Assembly (NCBI GenBank): GCA_034086685.1
Contig: JAXDZY010000071.1
Coordinates: 1 to 12,692 of the forward strand
DNA from: TWA4 sp034086685
GTDB lineage: Bacteria; Bacillota; Clostridia; Lachnospirales; Lachnospiraceae
Direction of reading: 5' to 3'
DNA length: 12,692 nt
The notes beneath the pieces were generated by a model. It did no database searches and was not told the DNA's origin. It saw nothing but the letters and a program-made list of their open reading frames with translations. Of the stretch, positions 1 through 6,797 are shown one piece after another (the stretch's first letter is position 1; every line of letters starts with the position of its first letter). A program made the position numbers and the translations under genes.

Positions 1-137
1 AAAACATCTTATTTACTGAGGAATCAGGAAACAGGGTTTGTTTGCTGTACAATTTTAAACAGACTATATACACAAATCCATAAAAAATCCGGCAGATGCA
101 CAAAGGGATAGTTTAAAGCAAAAAACGTGCGTCTGCC
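1..137 (+). pseudogene. Decayed or frameshifted 5' part of the Cas7-Cas5-Cas11 gene
   Basis: No intact reading frame crosses this stretch. The frame of the following gene has stops at 81-83 and 114-116. In the frame starting at position 2, codons 107-118 read D-S-L-K, followed by Q-K-T. This resembles the Cas7/RAMP motif G-S-S-L-K-G-x-L-R. The downstream gene reads S-A-V-N-A from 132 in another frame, as expected right after that motif. A change of one or two bases around 125-132 would join the two readings. Further upstream the frame-2 reading meets stops at 56 and 17, so more than one lesion would be needed for a complete N-terminus. Either the gene is decayed here or the sequence has indel errors. 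Moderate confidence. Confidence 0.45.
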
Positions 138-2222
138 GTGAATGCTTCTCAGGAGAATATTGATCGTCTGTTTGGGGATGCCTATGGGCAGGAAGGGTGC
201 TTTTTTATACAGGATGCTGTTGTCGAGAGTGCGGCCTCCATCAATAAATTTCTGAAAAAAGACATTAAAGATGATAAACGAATTAAAAAAGATGGTTCTG
301 GCTATGAAACGGACGAGAAGAAGAAAAAAGAAATTCCGTCCATCGTGAAAACAGCGGCACATTCTTCCAATGTGGAGCGCCTTTTTACGACGGTGCGCGG
401 TCAGACAAGACTTGAAAATGGTATTAAAGTGGATAATACATTGCGTTTTACCAGGGTAATCGGTCATTATGATCCGTTCGAACCGGGAGAAAAAAAGGAA
501 ATGTGTTTTTATGCCCCTGTTTATCTTGATACGACTGATTCTGTACTGCTGGAGCTGTTTGATTCATGCTGCAAAGCTACCCGCCATATCGGGACAAGTC
601 GGAACAGAGGGCTGGGTAATGTACAGATATCCATGTGTAACGATGAAGATAAAAATGATAAATCAAAAGGTCAGGATAATTGTAATCCGAAAAAAAACGT
701 AAAAAAACAAGGATCAACTGAGCACAGTAAAGAGCAGATCGTGATTTCCTATAAAATACGTCTTGATTCACCTGTGACCTTACCCGGATGTGATGAGCTG
801 AATACTTCTATCCCGGCCCGAAGTGTGATCGGCTGTATGGCAGGAAATTATCTGAAAACCGGCAGCGCTGATGAAAAGGCTTTTCGGGATCTTTTTCTGA
901 ACGGAACAGTTTGCTGGTCTGCGTTGACACCTGTTATTAAAGGTATGATTTCCAATCCGGTTCCCATGATGCTTGTAAAGCTGAAAAATGATGATAAAAA
1001 ACGCAAAATCAATCATTTAACGGAGAAAACGGATGAGTGGAAAAAGCTGAAACCGAAGACGATGGATGGTTCGTTTGCAGCTGTTGTTGAAGATGAAGAA
1101 AAACATGAACTGGTTTATGTGGTTGCAGAACCGGAAATTCATACCGTATATCATAACAGCATCAACAGAAAGCCGGCAGATTTTGACGAAGAATCAAAAA
1201 ATACGCTTTATATGCAGGATTCCATTGATGCAGGAATGGTTTACGGCGGAACAGTCACCTGTCCGTCAGATATGGAAGAGATGGTGCTCTCCTGCCTGAC
1301 AACATCATCCCTGCGCTTTGGACGGAGCAGAAGCGCTCAGTATGCTGCCTGCTCATTGTACGGAAAGCCTGATGTGATGAAAAAAACGCAGAAGGTACTG
1401 GAAATGGGAAATGATGAAATTGTATATGTAATTCTGAAATCGGATCTGGTATATCAGAAAGATGGTTTATACACAACCGACAGCTCGGATATCAGGGCTG
1501 CCATTGCAGAAAAACTGGGTCTTTCAGATCAGATTCCTGATGGATGTCTTGATTACTGTCGCTATCATACAATAGGTGGTTATCAGGCTGTCTGGCAGCT
1601 TCAGAAGCCTCAGATTCCGGCTGTAAGGGCAGGCAGTATTTACTGCTTCCGGGCAAATGGAAGTTCACTTCCAGCTGAGATTTCCATCGGCGGTTTTTCG
1701 CAGGAGGGAATGGGCGTATGCAGCATTACTACCCGAAAGGAACTTATGAAGATAACCCGTGTGGAATCGGAGAAAATAGACCGGATTGAGCCTGAAGTCA
1801 ATTTTAAACGTATGAGTAAAATTTATACAGAACTTCTGGTATCTGCCGGTGTGGAAACCATGCAGCGTTATGCGCTTGATTATCTGGATAAAGTTCCGGC
1901 AGATCTGCCTCTTGCCAGACTGAGACTGATGCTTTCTGAAGCACACTCCTATGAAGACCTGATGAATCTGATTAATACAATGAAAGAAAGTGATGTAAGC
2001 AGTGAAAAGGAGACCAGCAGGAGAGAGAACAGTGTAAAATTTCTGAAATCCATATACGAAGAAGTTCCAAAGAAAAGCATATTGAAAAAGATACTTCAAT
2101 CGGAAACAGGACTTTGGGAAGAAGTAGAACAGGATTCGAAAGCGGAAGAGATTCTGATGAAGAAATGGAAGCTGCCGCTGGAGATTATATTACATGCACA
2201 GCACTATAAAAAGGAAAGGTAG
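138..2222 (+). CDS. csx10: Type III-D Cas7-Cas5(Csx10)-Cas11-like fusion, N-terminus missing
   Basis: This is a multi-domain RAMP protein of the type III-D effector, which binds crRNA and target RNA in the cytoplasm. Residues about 1-165 are the rear of a Cas7 (Csm3-like) domain: RLFG at 10-13, then a F-I-Q-D-A strand, and a glycine-rich R-N-R-G-L-G loop at 155-160. Residues about 200-440 are Csx10 (the III-D Cas5): IPARSVIGCMAG at 225-236, F-x-x-L-F followed by a P-V-P segment, a V-Y-H-N-S-I-N-R stretch, and RFGRSRSAQY at 393-402. Residues about 535-694 are charged, apparently all helical, and are inferred to be a Cas11-like part. The frame opens with GTG at 138, which has no Shine-Dalgarno and falls inside the Cas7 fold. 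About 50-60 residues are therefore lacking, including the segment that carries the RNA-cleaving aspartate in Cas7 proteins. Nine bases separate it from the next gene. Family is secure; the domain labels at the two ends are by-eye inference. Confidence 0.8.
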   Translation: MNASQENIDRLFGDAYGQEGCFFIQDAVVESAASINKFLKKDIKDDKRIKKDGSGYETDEKKKKEIPSIVKTAAHSSNVERLFTTVRGQTRLENGIKVDNTLRFTRVIGHYDPFEPGEKKEMCFYAPVYLDTTDSVLLELFDSCCKATRHIGTSRNRGLGNVQISMCNDEDKNDKSKGQDNCNPKKNVKKQGSTEHSKEQIVISYKIRLDSPVTLPGCDELNTSIPARSVIGCMAGNYLKTGSADEKAFRDLFLNGTVCWSALTPVIKGMISNPVPMMLVKLKNDDKKRKINHLTEKTDEWKKLKPKTMDGSFAAVVEDEEKHELVYVVAEPEIHTVYHNSINRKPADFDEESKNTLYMQDSIDAGMVYGGTVTCPSDMEEMVLSCLTTSSLRFGRSRSAQYAACSLYGKPDVMKKTQKVLEMGNDEIVYVILKSDLVYQKDGLYTTDSSDIRAAIAEKLGLSDQIPDGCLDYCRYHTIGGYQAVWQLQKPQIPAVRAGSIYCFRANGSSLPAEISIGGFSQEGMGVCSITTRKELMKITRVESEKIDRIEPEVNFKRMSKIYTELLVSAGVETMQRYALDYLDKVPADLPLARLRLMLSEAHSYEDLMNLINTMKESDVSSEKETSRRENSVKFLKSIYEEVPKKSILKKILQSETGLWEEVEQDSKAEEILMKKWKLPLEIILHAQHYKKER

Positions 2223-2231
2223 GAGATTTCG

Positions 2232-3527
2232 ATGAAAAAAGTATATTATCAGTTAAAGATGACGCAGAAGTCTCCGCTTCGTATAGGAAATGGGGAGTCT
2301 CAATCAACAGACAGCGACCTTATGGTTGATGGCAGAGGATTTCCGTTTATTCCAGGTTCCAGTCTCGCCGGCGTTCTGAGAGAGCAGTATGAGACAATGC
2401 CGGCTGTTTCCGGGGAGAACGCGGACCAGCTTTTTGGATACATTGACGGCGAAATTCTTGAGAACAGTCATGTGATTGTCAGTGATGCCATAGTACCGGA
2501 GAACTCTGTACCGGAAGATTTTACGATTTCCATTCGAGATGGAATCGGACTTGATGAATGGGGAATTACGATTTCCGGCAATAAATATGATTTCCAGGTT
2601 GTGGAGACTGAGAAAAGTTATTATGCAGTGCTGGAATGGACCGGTGACGGGGACACTTGTGCAAAAGAGCTTGATAACGGGCTGGAGCCTCTGATGAAAA
2701 CCATTGCTGCACAGGGACTTCTTCTGGGTGCAAGGACAACCCGTGGCTATGGCAGTATGGAAGTGGAAGTACGGAGAAAGGTATTTGAATTTCCTGCTCA
2801 GGTGAAGGAATGGCTGGATTTTGATCCGTTCTCTGCCGATGCGTTTTCCGATGCAGAACCGGTTCAGGCCGGAACCGAAAACGGAAATGATGTCAGGATT
2901 TCTGCAGTTCTGGCGATGAAAGGCAGCTTCAGTGTCAGAGTCAGTACTTCCCGTATGGAAAAACTGGAGGATGGTACTGTTCCTGATTCTCGTCCTTTAA
3001 GAAACAGAGTGAAGAAGCCGGTTATTCCCGGGACTTCGTGGGCCGGTGTGTTCAGGCATCATATGCTGGATCTGTTGAGACAGTCCGGAGTGGAGCGGGA
3101 GAGTGGAGATGAGGCAGAAGCTGTGAATCTTCTTTTTGGTAAAGCAAAGGAAGAGGGAAAACATGTTCGTTCAAAACTTCGTTTTCATGAAACAGAAATT
3201 ACAGGCGGAGAAGCGTATTCTGTCACCAGAAATGCCGTGGAACGTTTTACACAGGCTACCAGAAACACAGCACTTTATACGAATCAGCTCTGGCAGGGAG
3301 GAAATGGTACTCTGGAGATTGTGATTAAGGATTCTGAAATTACTGAATTTCAAAAACAGCTTCTGGCAATTTCTCTGATTGATCTGGATCTCGGACTTAT
3401 GACTGTCGGAGGTGAATCCGGTGTCGGACGGGGAAGATGTACTATATCACAGCTTACTGTCAACGGACAGGATAAGACGGAAGAACTGAAAGTGCAGAAC
3501 AGCCATTTTCTGGAGGTGAAATCATGA
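2232..3527 (+). CDS. Double Cas7 (Csm3-like) fusion, Cas7-2x
   Basis: The 431-residue protein carries two RAMP/Csm3 domains in tandem and would supply two adjacent backbone subunits of the type III-D complex. Domain 1 (about 1-185) has IPGSSLAGVLR at 40-50, Q-L-F-G, a V-S-D-A strand and the loop A-R-T-T-R-G-Y-G. Domain 2 (about 220-415) has V-I-P-G-T-S-W-A-G-V-F-R from 264, L-L-F-G, an N-A-V-E-R-F-T segment and G-G-E-S-G-V-G-R-G-R. An aspartate sits exactly 13 residues before the I-P-G in both domains (D27 and D252). By alignment with Csm3 these are the likely target-RNA cleavage residues, so both sites look intact. The start is ATG, with AGGAG at 2221-2225 and a 6-base gap; that site overlaps the upstream stop. 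The 3' end overlaps csx19 by 4 bases (ATGA), a sign of translational coupling. Confidence 0.88.
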   Translation: MKKVYYQLKMTQKSPLRIGNGESQSTDSDLMVDGRGFPFIPGSSLAGVLREQYETMPAVSGENADQLFGYIDGEILENSHVIVSDAIVPENSVPEDFTISIRDGIGLDEWGITISGNKYDFQVVETEKSYYAVLEWTGDGDTCAKELDNGLEPLMKTIAAQGLLLGARTTRGYGSMEVEVRRKVFEFPAQVKEWLDFDPFSADAFSDAEPVQAGTENGNDVRISAVLAMKGSFSVRVSTSRMEKLEDGTVPDSRPLRNRVKKPVIPGTSWAGVFRHHMLDLLRQSGVERESGDEAEAVNLLFGKAKEEGKHVRSKLRFHETEITGGEAYSVTRNAVERFTQATRNTALYTNQLWQGGNGTLEIVIKDSEITEFQKQLLAISLIDLDLGLMTVGGESGVGRGRCTISQLTVNGQDKTEELKVQNSHFLEVKS

Positions 3528-4042
3528 GCACATACGGATGGATTAAAAAAAGCGGTACTATGAAGGAAGGTGAACTATCCGATGAACTGAAATTATATTA
3601 TTCAGAAGACAGGATGTTTCTTGCATACAGCACAGATTCTTTTCGTGCAGGGCATGCTCTGGAAAAAGAGTTATCTGAGCTGAGTATGGGACAGCTTCTG
3701 GAACTGCGCATTTTTTCGAAAAAAGAAGAACTTTATTATTGCCGAAGCCGTATTGGAGAAGATTTCCAGTGGAGACTTGCTTCAGAAGAAAATCTGAACA
3801 GAGATTATTATATGGTTCAGTACCAGACACTGGATATTAATACTGCCAAAATGGAAAAGGACGGCTTTCCGGCGGATGCCTGTGGAAATCTGATTTTGTA
3901 TACGACAGTCGGCGGAAAATATGCACTTCCGATCAACAGGGAAGATAACTGTTCAAAAGTGATTGCCTATATTGATTATGATATGAATGGCATGGCAAAA
4001 GTGAAAGATTATCGTTTATGTGGATTTTGCAAAAGAATTTAA
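3524..4042 (+). CDS. csx19: Csx19-type type III-D accessory subunit
   Basis: The 172-residue protein fits the Csx19 (TIGR03984) family found with csx10 and fused csm3 genes in type III-D loci. Family-like features are an early G-H-A-L-E-K-E-L segment, a central E-L-R-I-F-S-K-K-E-E-L-Y-Y-C-R-S-R strand pair, a Q-W-R-L block, an L-P-I-N segment near residue 140 and a C-terminal Y-D-M-N-G...Y-R-L-C-G-F ending. No catalytic motif, signal peptide or membrane segment is visible. Csx19 is a non-RAMP component of the III-Dv complex with a presumed structural role. The start is ATG at 3524, preceded by GGAGGTG at 3512-3518 and overlapping the stop of the double Cas7. Assignment rests on operon position plus weak motif resemblance. 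Confidence 0.75.
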   Translation: MSTYGWIKKSGTMKEGELSDELKLYYSEDRMFLAYSTDSFRAGHALEKELSELSMGQLLELRIFSKKEELYYCRSRIGEDFQWRLASEENLNRDYYMVQYQTLDINTAKMEKDGFPADACGNLILYTTVGGKYALPINREDNCSKVIAYIDYDMNGMAKVKDYRLCGFCKRI

Positions 4043-4057
4043 AGGAAGAGAAGCGGA

Positions 4058-6310
4058 ATGGCTAAATTTATAAATACATATAATTTTGTTCCTTTTGGTT
4101 ACGTGACAGAAGAACAGCGTACTTCCAGGGAACAGGTATACCGGAGAGAGTCATCGCTTGTAAGCGGATGGCTTACAGTCAGGCTTGATACGAAAACACC
4201 TTTGATTATTCCGGACGGTGCACATCCGAAATACTATAACTGCGAAACTAAGGATTATGTGAATGATCCTGACGAAACAGAAAAAAGCAGGCTTCACAAA
4301 GAATATACTTTTTTCAGAGTACCTTCTTTAGAGGATGCTTCTGTGCGGGAGCCTGTGATTCCGGGAAGCGAACTTCGGGGTATGATTCGCAGCATTTATG
4401 AAACAGTTACAGACAGCTGCGTTCCGTTTTTACTGGACGATAAGCCAATTAGTCAGCGTGTTCCTACCTTCGGTTCTCTGCGAAAAAGAGGTCTGCTGGC
4501 ATATGAACCAATTTCAGAAGGAAGTGAGGAGAGACACTGGGTATTATACAGTGCTTATGCGGACAGAGAAGAAGTTGTGTATGACAAACGGGATAAGAAC
4601 AATCCCTTTCGTGACAGTAACGGAAATCTGCTTCCGGAAAATGGAACCTATGTAAAGAATAAGGGATGGCTTCAGTATAATATACCTGTCACAAAAGACG
4701 GGTATCATATCGCTTATCTGAACAAAAACAGCGTTGTTTTTTCATGGGATTACTGCGATGAAGAAGGAAAAAGGGATAAAAAACGAAATGAAGAGCCCTA
4801 TGATGCTTTGAAAACAGCTCTTTTTAAAGAAAAAAAAGAAGACGAGAAGCAGGATAAAAATGAGGCGAAAAATGCTAACCGCATCCCGAGAAATAATCTT
4901 GCAAAGGCGTTGGAAAAGGCAAAGAAAGGCGGAAACAATCTGGTTCCGGTTTATTACTTCACGGTAAAACGGGGGGAGGAAACTCTGGTCTATCTTTCCA
5001 ACTCCTCTATCGGCAGAATTGCCCAGAGAAGAAAATGGAGAGAAATCATGGGAGATCATGCTCCCTGCAGCAGTACAGACAAACTGTGTCCTGCCTGCCT
5101 CCTGTTCGGAACAGTGGAAGATAAAGGTCTGAAAGGACATGTTCGTTTTTCAGATGCGGTAATGACCAGTAAACCGGAATTTGAAACGCATACTCTTCAG
5201 ATTCTGGGACAACCCAGGACCTCTGCGTTTGAATTTTATCTGCGCAGACCTGAAAATGCGACATACTGGAATTTTGATTTTTACGGTATTAAAGTTCAGG
5301 ATAAAAACGGGAACGGAAAAAAGAATCCCAATAACAGAAACAATACACATACAGAATATTATGATCTGGAAAAATCCACGCCTCGCGGCCGCAAGATGTA
5401 CTGGCATCATCCTCTTGCATCAGATGCAGAAAAAGGCAGGATGAATTCCACGATGGAAGCGGTAAACGGTTCATTTGAATTTAAAGTGTATTTCGACGAA
5501 GTAACAAAAGAACAGCTGAAGAACCTGATCTGGGTTATTACTTTGGGTGAGAATACTGAGGACAGTACGAGACAGCATAAACTGGGGCATGCAAGACCGC
5601 TGGGATATGGAAGTGTTAAAATGGTGGTAACAGAAAAAGTGATCCGCCATCTTGAAGTATCCGATAATGGATTGAATGTGCGTCTGGAAAAAACACATAT
5701 TGCAGAAAAGGCGAATCACTGCCTGAAAGGTATGGAGGATATCATTAACAATTTACTGAAAATGTGTGACACAAAAACAATTCCTAGTGACTCTGATATA
5801 CCGGTTATGTATCCAATAGCAGAAAACAGAAACGGAAAGTCAGCAATTTTCGAATGGTTTTCTCAGAATCGTAAAAATGCTGATTATCTGCGGACGCTTC
5901 CTGAACCAGGAGATGAAGACCTTATGCTTTCAGATGAATGGAATGTGAGAAGAAACAGTGGAAATCAGCTCCGGGGAAATCGTGCAAACCAGACTCGGGG
6001 AAATAATGGAAATCAGGCCGGAGCATCTCAGGGAAAGGACAAGACAAAGATTACAGCAGCCAAACCGGAGAAAAAAGCTATTGTCATCAAACCGGGAGCG
6101 GTAATTAACGGAAAAGTCAAACAGATTGCCCGCAAAAAAGACGGTTCTCAGTACGGTGTATTTGTTACACTGAATGAAAAGTATAAGGGGCTTCTTCACC
6201 ACAGCAAGATGGAACATCCTATGGAGTATTATACGCCGGGTAAGGATATAACAGTAAAAATCATCAGTCATGACGATAAAGGAACGGGGCTTACTGATAA
6301 AGAAGTGTAA
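4058..6310 (+). CDS. TIGR03986-type Cas7 with insertions and C-terminal S1 domain
   Basis: The 750-residue protein is a large RAMP of the TIGR03986 kind, the Cas7-with-insertion subunit of fused type III-D effectors. The opening F-V-P-F-G-Y is typical. I-P-G-S-E-L-R-G-M-I-R lies at 101-111, followed by S-I-Y-E-T-V-T-D-S-C. A lysine/glutamate-rich insertion spans about 220-290. C337, C344 and C347 (C-P-A-C-L-L-F-G at 344-351) look like a zinc ribbon also seen in related RAMPs. HARPLGYGSV at 511-520 is the C-terminal glycine-rich loop. A low-complexity linker of G-N-Q/R-G-N units (about 637-660) leads to residues 675-750, which read as an S1 OB-fold: G-A-V-I-N-G-K-V, Y-G-V-F-V-T-L, K-G-L-L-H-H-S-K-M, and Y-Y-T-P-G-K-D-I-T-V-K-I. 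S1 domains bind single-stranded RNA, so added contact with target or crRNA is inferred. The start is ATG with AAGGAAGAG at 4042-4050. Last gene of the effector operon. Confidence 0.85.
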   Translation: MAKFINTYNFVPFGYVTEEQRTSREQVYRRESSLVSGWLTVRLDTKTPLIIPDGAHPKYYNCETKDYVNDPDETEKSRLHKEYTFFRVPSLEDASVREPVIPGSELRGMIRSIYETVTDSCVPFLLDDKPISQRVPTFGSLRKRGLLAYEPISEGSEERHWVLYSAYADREEVVYDKRDKNNPFRDSNGNLLPENGTYVKNKGWLQYNIPVTKDGYHIAYLNKNSVVFSWDYCDEEGKRDKKRNEEPYDALKTALFKEKKEDEKQDKNEAKNANRIPRNNLAKALEKAKKGGNNLVPVYYFTVKRGEETLVYLSNSSIGRIAQRRKWREIMGDHAPCSSTDKLCPACLLFGTVEDKGLKGHVRFSDAVMTSKPEFETHTLQILGQPRTSAFEFYLRRPENATYWNFDFYGIKVQDKNGNGKKNPNNRNNTHTEYYDLEKSTPRGRKMYWHHPLASDAEKGRMNSTMEAVNGSFEFKVYFDEVTKEQLKNLIWVITLGENTEDSTRQHKLGHARPLGYGSVKMVVTEKVIRHLEVSDNGLNVRLEKTHIAEKANHCLKGMEDIINNLLKMCDTKTIPSDSDIPVMYPIAENRNGKSAIFEWFSQNRKNADYLRTLPEPGDEDLMLSDEWNVRRNSGNQLRGNRANQTRGNNGNQAGASQGKDKTKITAAKPEKKAIVIKPGAVINGKVKQIARKKDGSQYGVFVTLNEKYKGLLHHSKMEHPMEYYTPGKDITVKIISHDDKGTGLTDKEV

Positions 6311-6370
6311 AACATAGTTTCACGTCAGTAGTAATTTCTTGTCTGGCTACGGGGTTGAGGCAGCAGAAAT

Positions 6371-6474
6371 TATAACCTTTCAGGAGATGTCCGCCGCTTC
6401 TGGCACTCAGGGCACTAAGTGGTGAAACAAAATAGTTTCAGGAGCGGATGTCAATCCTCTCCTGAAAGGTTATA
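6371..6474. repeat. 104-nt element bounded by a perfect 17-bp inverted repeat
   Basis: The left arm 6371-6387 begins TATAACCTTTCAGGAGA. The right arm 6458-6474 is its exact reverse complement. The 70-nt interior contains a tandem GGCACT (6403-6408 and 6411-6416) and a TGAAAC/GTTTCA hairpin. No clear target-site duplication flanks it. It could be a long RNA stem-loop or a small hairpin-type mobile element; copy number in the genome would decide. Confidence 0.6.
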
Positions 6475-6493
6475 TGCCCCGCGGGGCGAGTGG

Positions 6494-6511
6494 TCCGGAA
6501 TGAATTCCGGA
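6494..6511. repeat. 18-nt inverted repeat, stem 8 and loop 2
   Basis: TCCGGAAT-GA-ATTCCGGA is a perfect 8-bp inverted repeat around a two-base centre. In DNA it could be a dimeric-regulator site. In RNA it would form a 7-8 bp hairpin followed by AATAAAAAC, not by a U-run. It lies 57 bases before the -35 box of the CRISPR leader promoter. Confidence 0.5.
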
Positions 6512-6567
6512 AATAAAAACAGAAGTAAATAAATACATTTTACAGGAAACCGAAAGAAAATATCTGC

Positions 6568-6596
6568 TTGACGCTGCACAGAGGAGAATTTATAAT
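6568..6596 (+). promoter_or_regulatory. Leader promoter of the CRISPR array
   Basis: TTGACG (6568-6573), a 17-base spacer and a perfect TATAAT (6591-6596) form a near-consensus sigma-A promoter. Transcription would begin near 6603 and run about 195 nt to the first repeat. Its direction agrees with the array polarity deduced independently from the degenerate last repeat and the 3' repeat handle. It may also carry through to cas6. Confidence 0.75.
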
Positions 6597-6797
6597 GTTG
6601 GAAAAAGAACAAGAAGAAAAGTGAAAATCAAATTCAAGTTCTGGTTGAAAAAATAATTAAAAGCATTGAAAAACATGAATATTATTGCCAAGACATAAAA
6701 ACACCCCGAAAACGGCTATTTATCAGAATATTCTGAAAAATACCTGCAAAACAGGCCTAAAAAAGCCTTGTAAATCAAGGATTTCTGAAGGGTAGGG
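6597..6797 (+). other. CRISPR leader region
   Basis: This AT-rich stretch separates the promoter from the first repeat. It contains a perfect 14-nt palindrome, TCAGAATATTCTGA (6723-6736), and a CCTTG-TAAAT-CAAGG hairpin (6766-6780) about 17 bases before repeat 1. A frame open from 6596 to its stop at 6734-6736 lacks a usable start codon. It reads like a short lysine/glutamate-rich peptide, so part of the leader might derive from a broken small gene. No other gene is seen. Confidence 0.6.
6723..6736. promoter_or_regulatory. Perfect 14-nt palindrome in the leader, candidate operator
   Basis: TCAGAATATTCTGA equals its own reverse complement. It sits about 120 bases downstream of the inferred start of array transcription and 61 bases before repeat 1. 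It could be a regulator-binding site or a leader signal. No functional evidence beyond symmetry. Confidence 0.35.

Larger units (their letters stand above)
6311..6567 (+). ncRNA. Candidate structured RNA between the effector operon and the CRISPR leader
   Basis: There is no convincing open frame, but secondary structure is unusually dense. Successive inverted repeats are TAATTTCT/AGAAATTA (6332-6339/6365-6372), a perfect 17-bp pair (6371-6387/6458-6474), an inner TGAAAC/GTTTCA hairpin (6423-6428/6435-6440), TCCGC/GCGGA (6390-6394/6444-6448), GCCC-CGCG-GGGC (6476-6487), and TCCGGAAT-GA-ATTCCGGA (6494-6511). A partial direct repeat TTTCAGGAG...ATGTC occurs at 6378-6391 and 6436-6452. I recognise no known RNA family here. 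There is no clear U-tract, so it is not a standard intrinsic terminator, although it could attenuate read-through from the operon into the array. The RNA reading is inference; the repeats are directly visible. Confidence 0.4.

Noticed and set aside
24..467. 147-codon minus-strand open frame
   Set aside because: It lies opposite the Cas7 coding frame, has no recognisable domain and reads as a shadow of the plus-strand gene.
6371..6474. A classic insertion sequence or MITE with target duplication
   Set aside because: The terminal inverted repeats are present, but I see no clear flanking duplication and no second copy in the window, so mobility is not claimed.
6595..6624. Nine-codon gene starting at ATG 6595 with GAGGAG upstream
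   Set aside because: The ATG lies within and right after the TATAAT of the array promoter, so the array transcript would not include it, and the frame stops at once.
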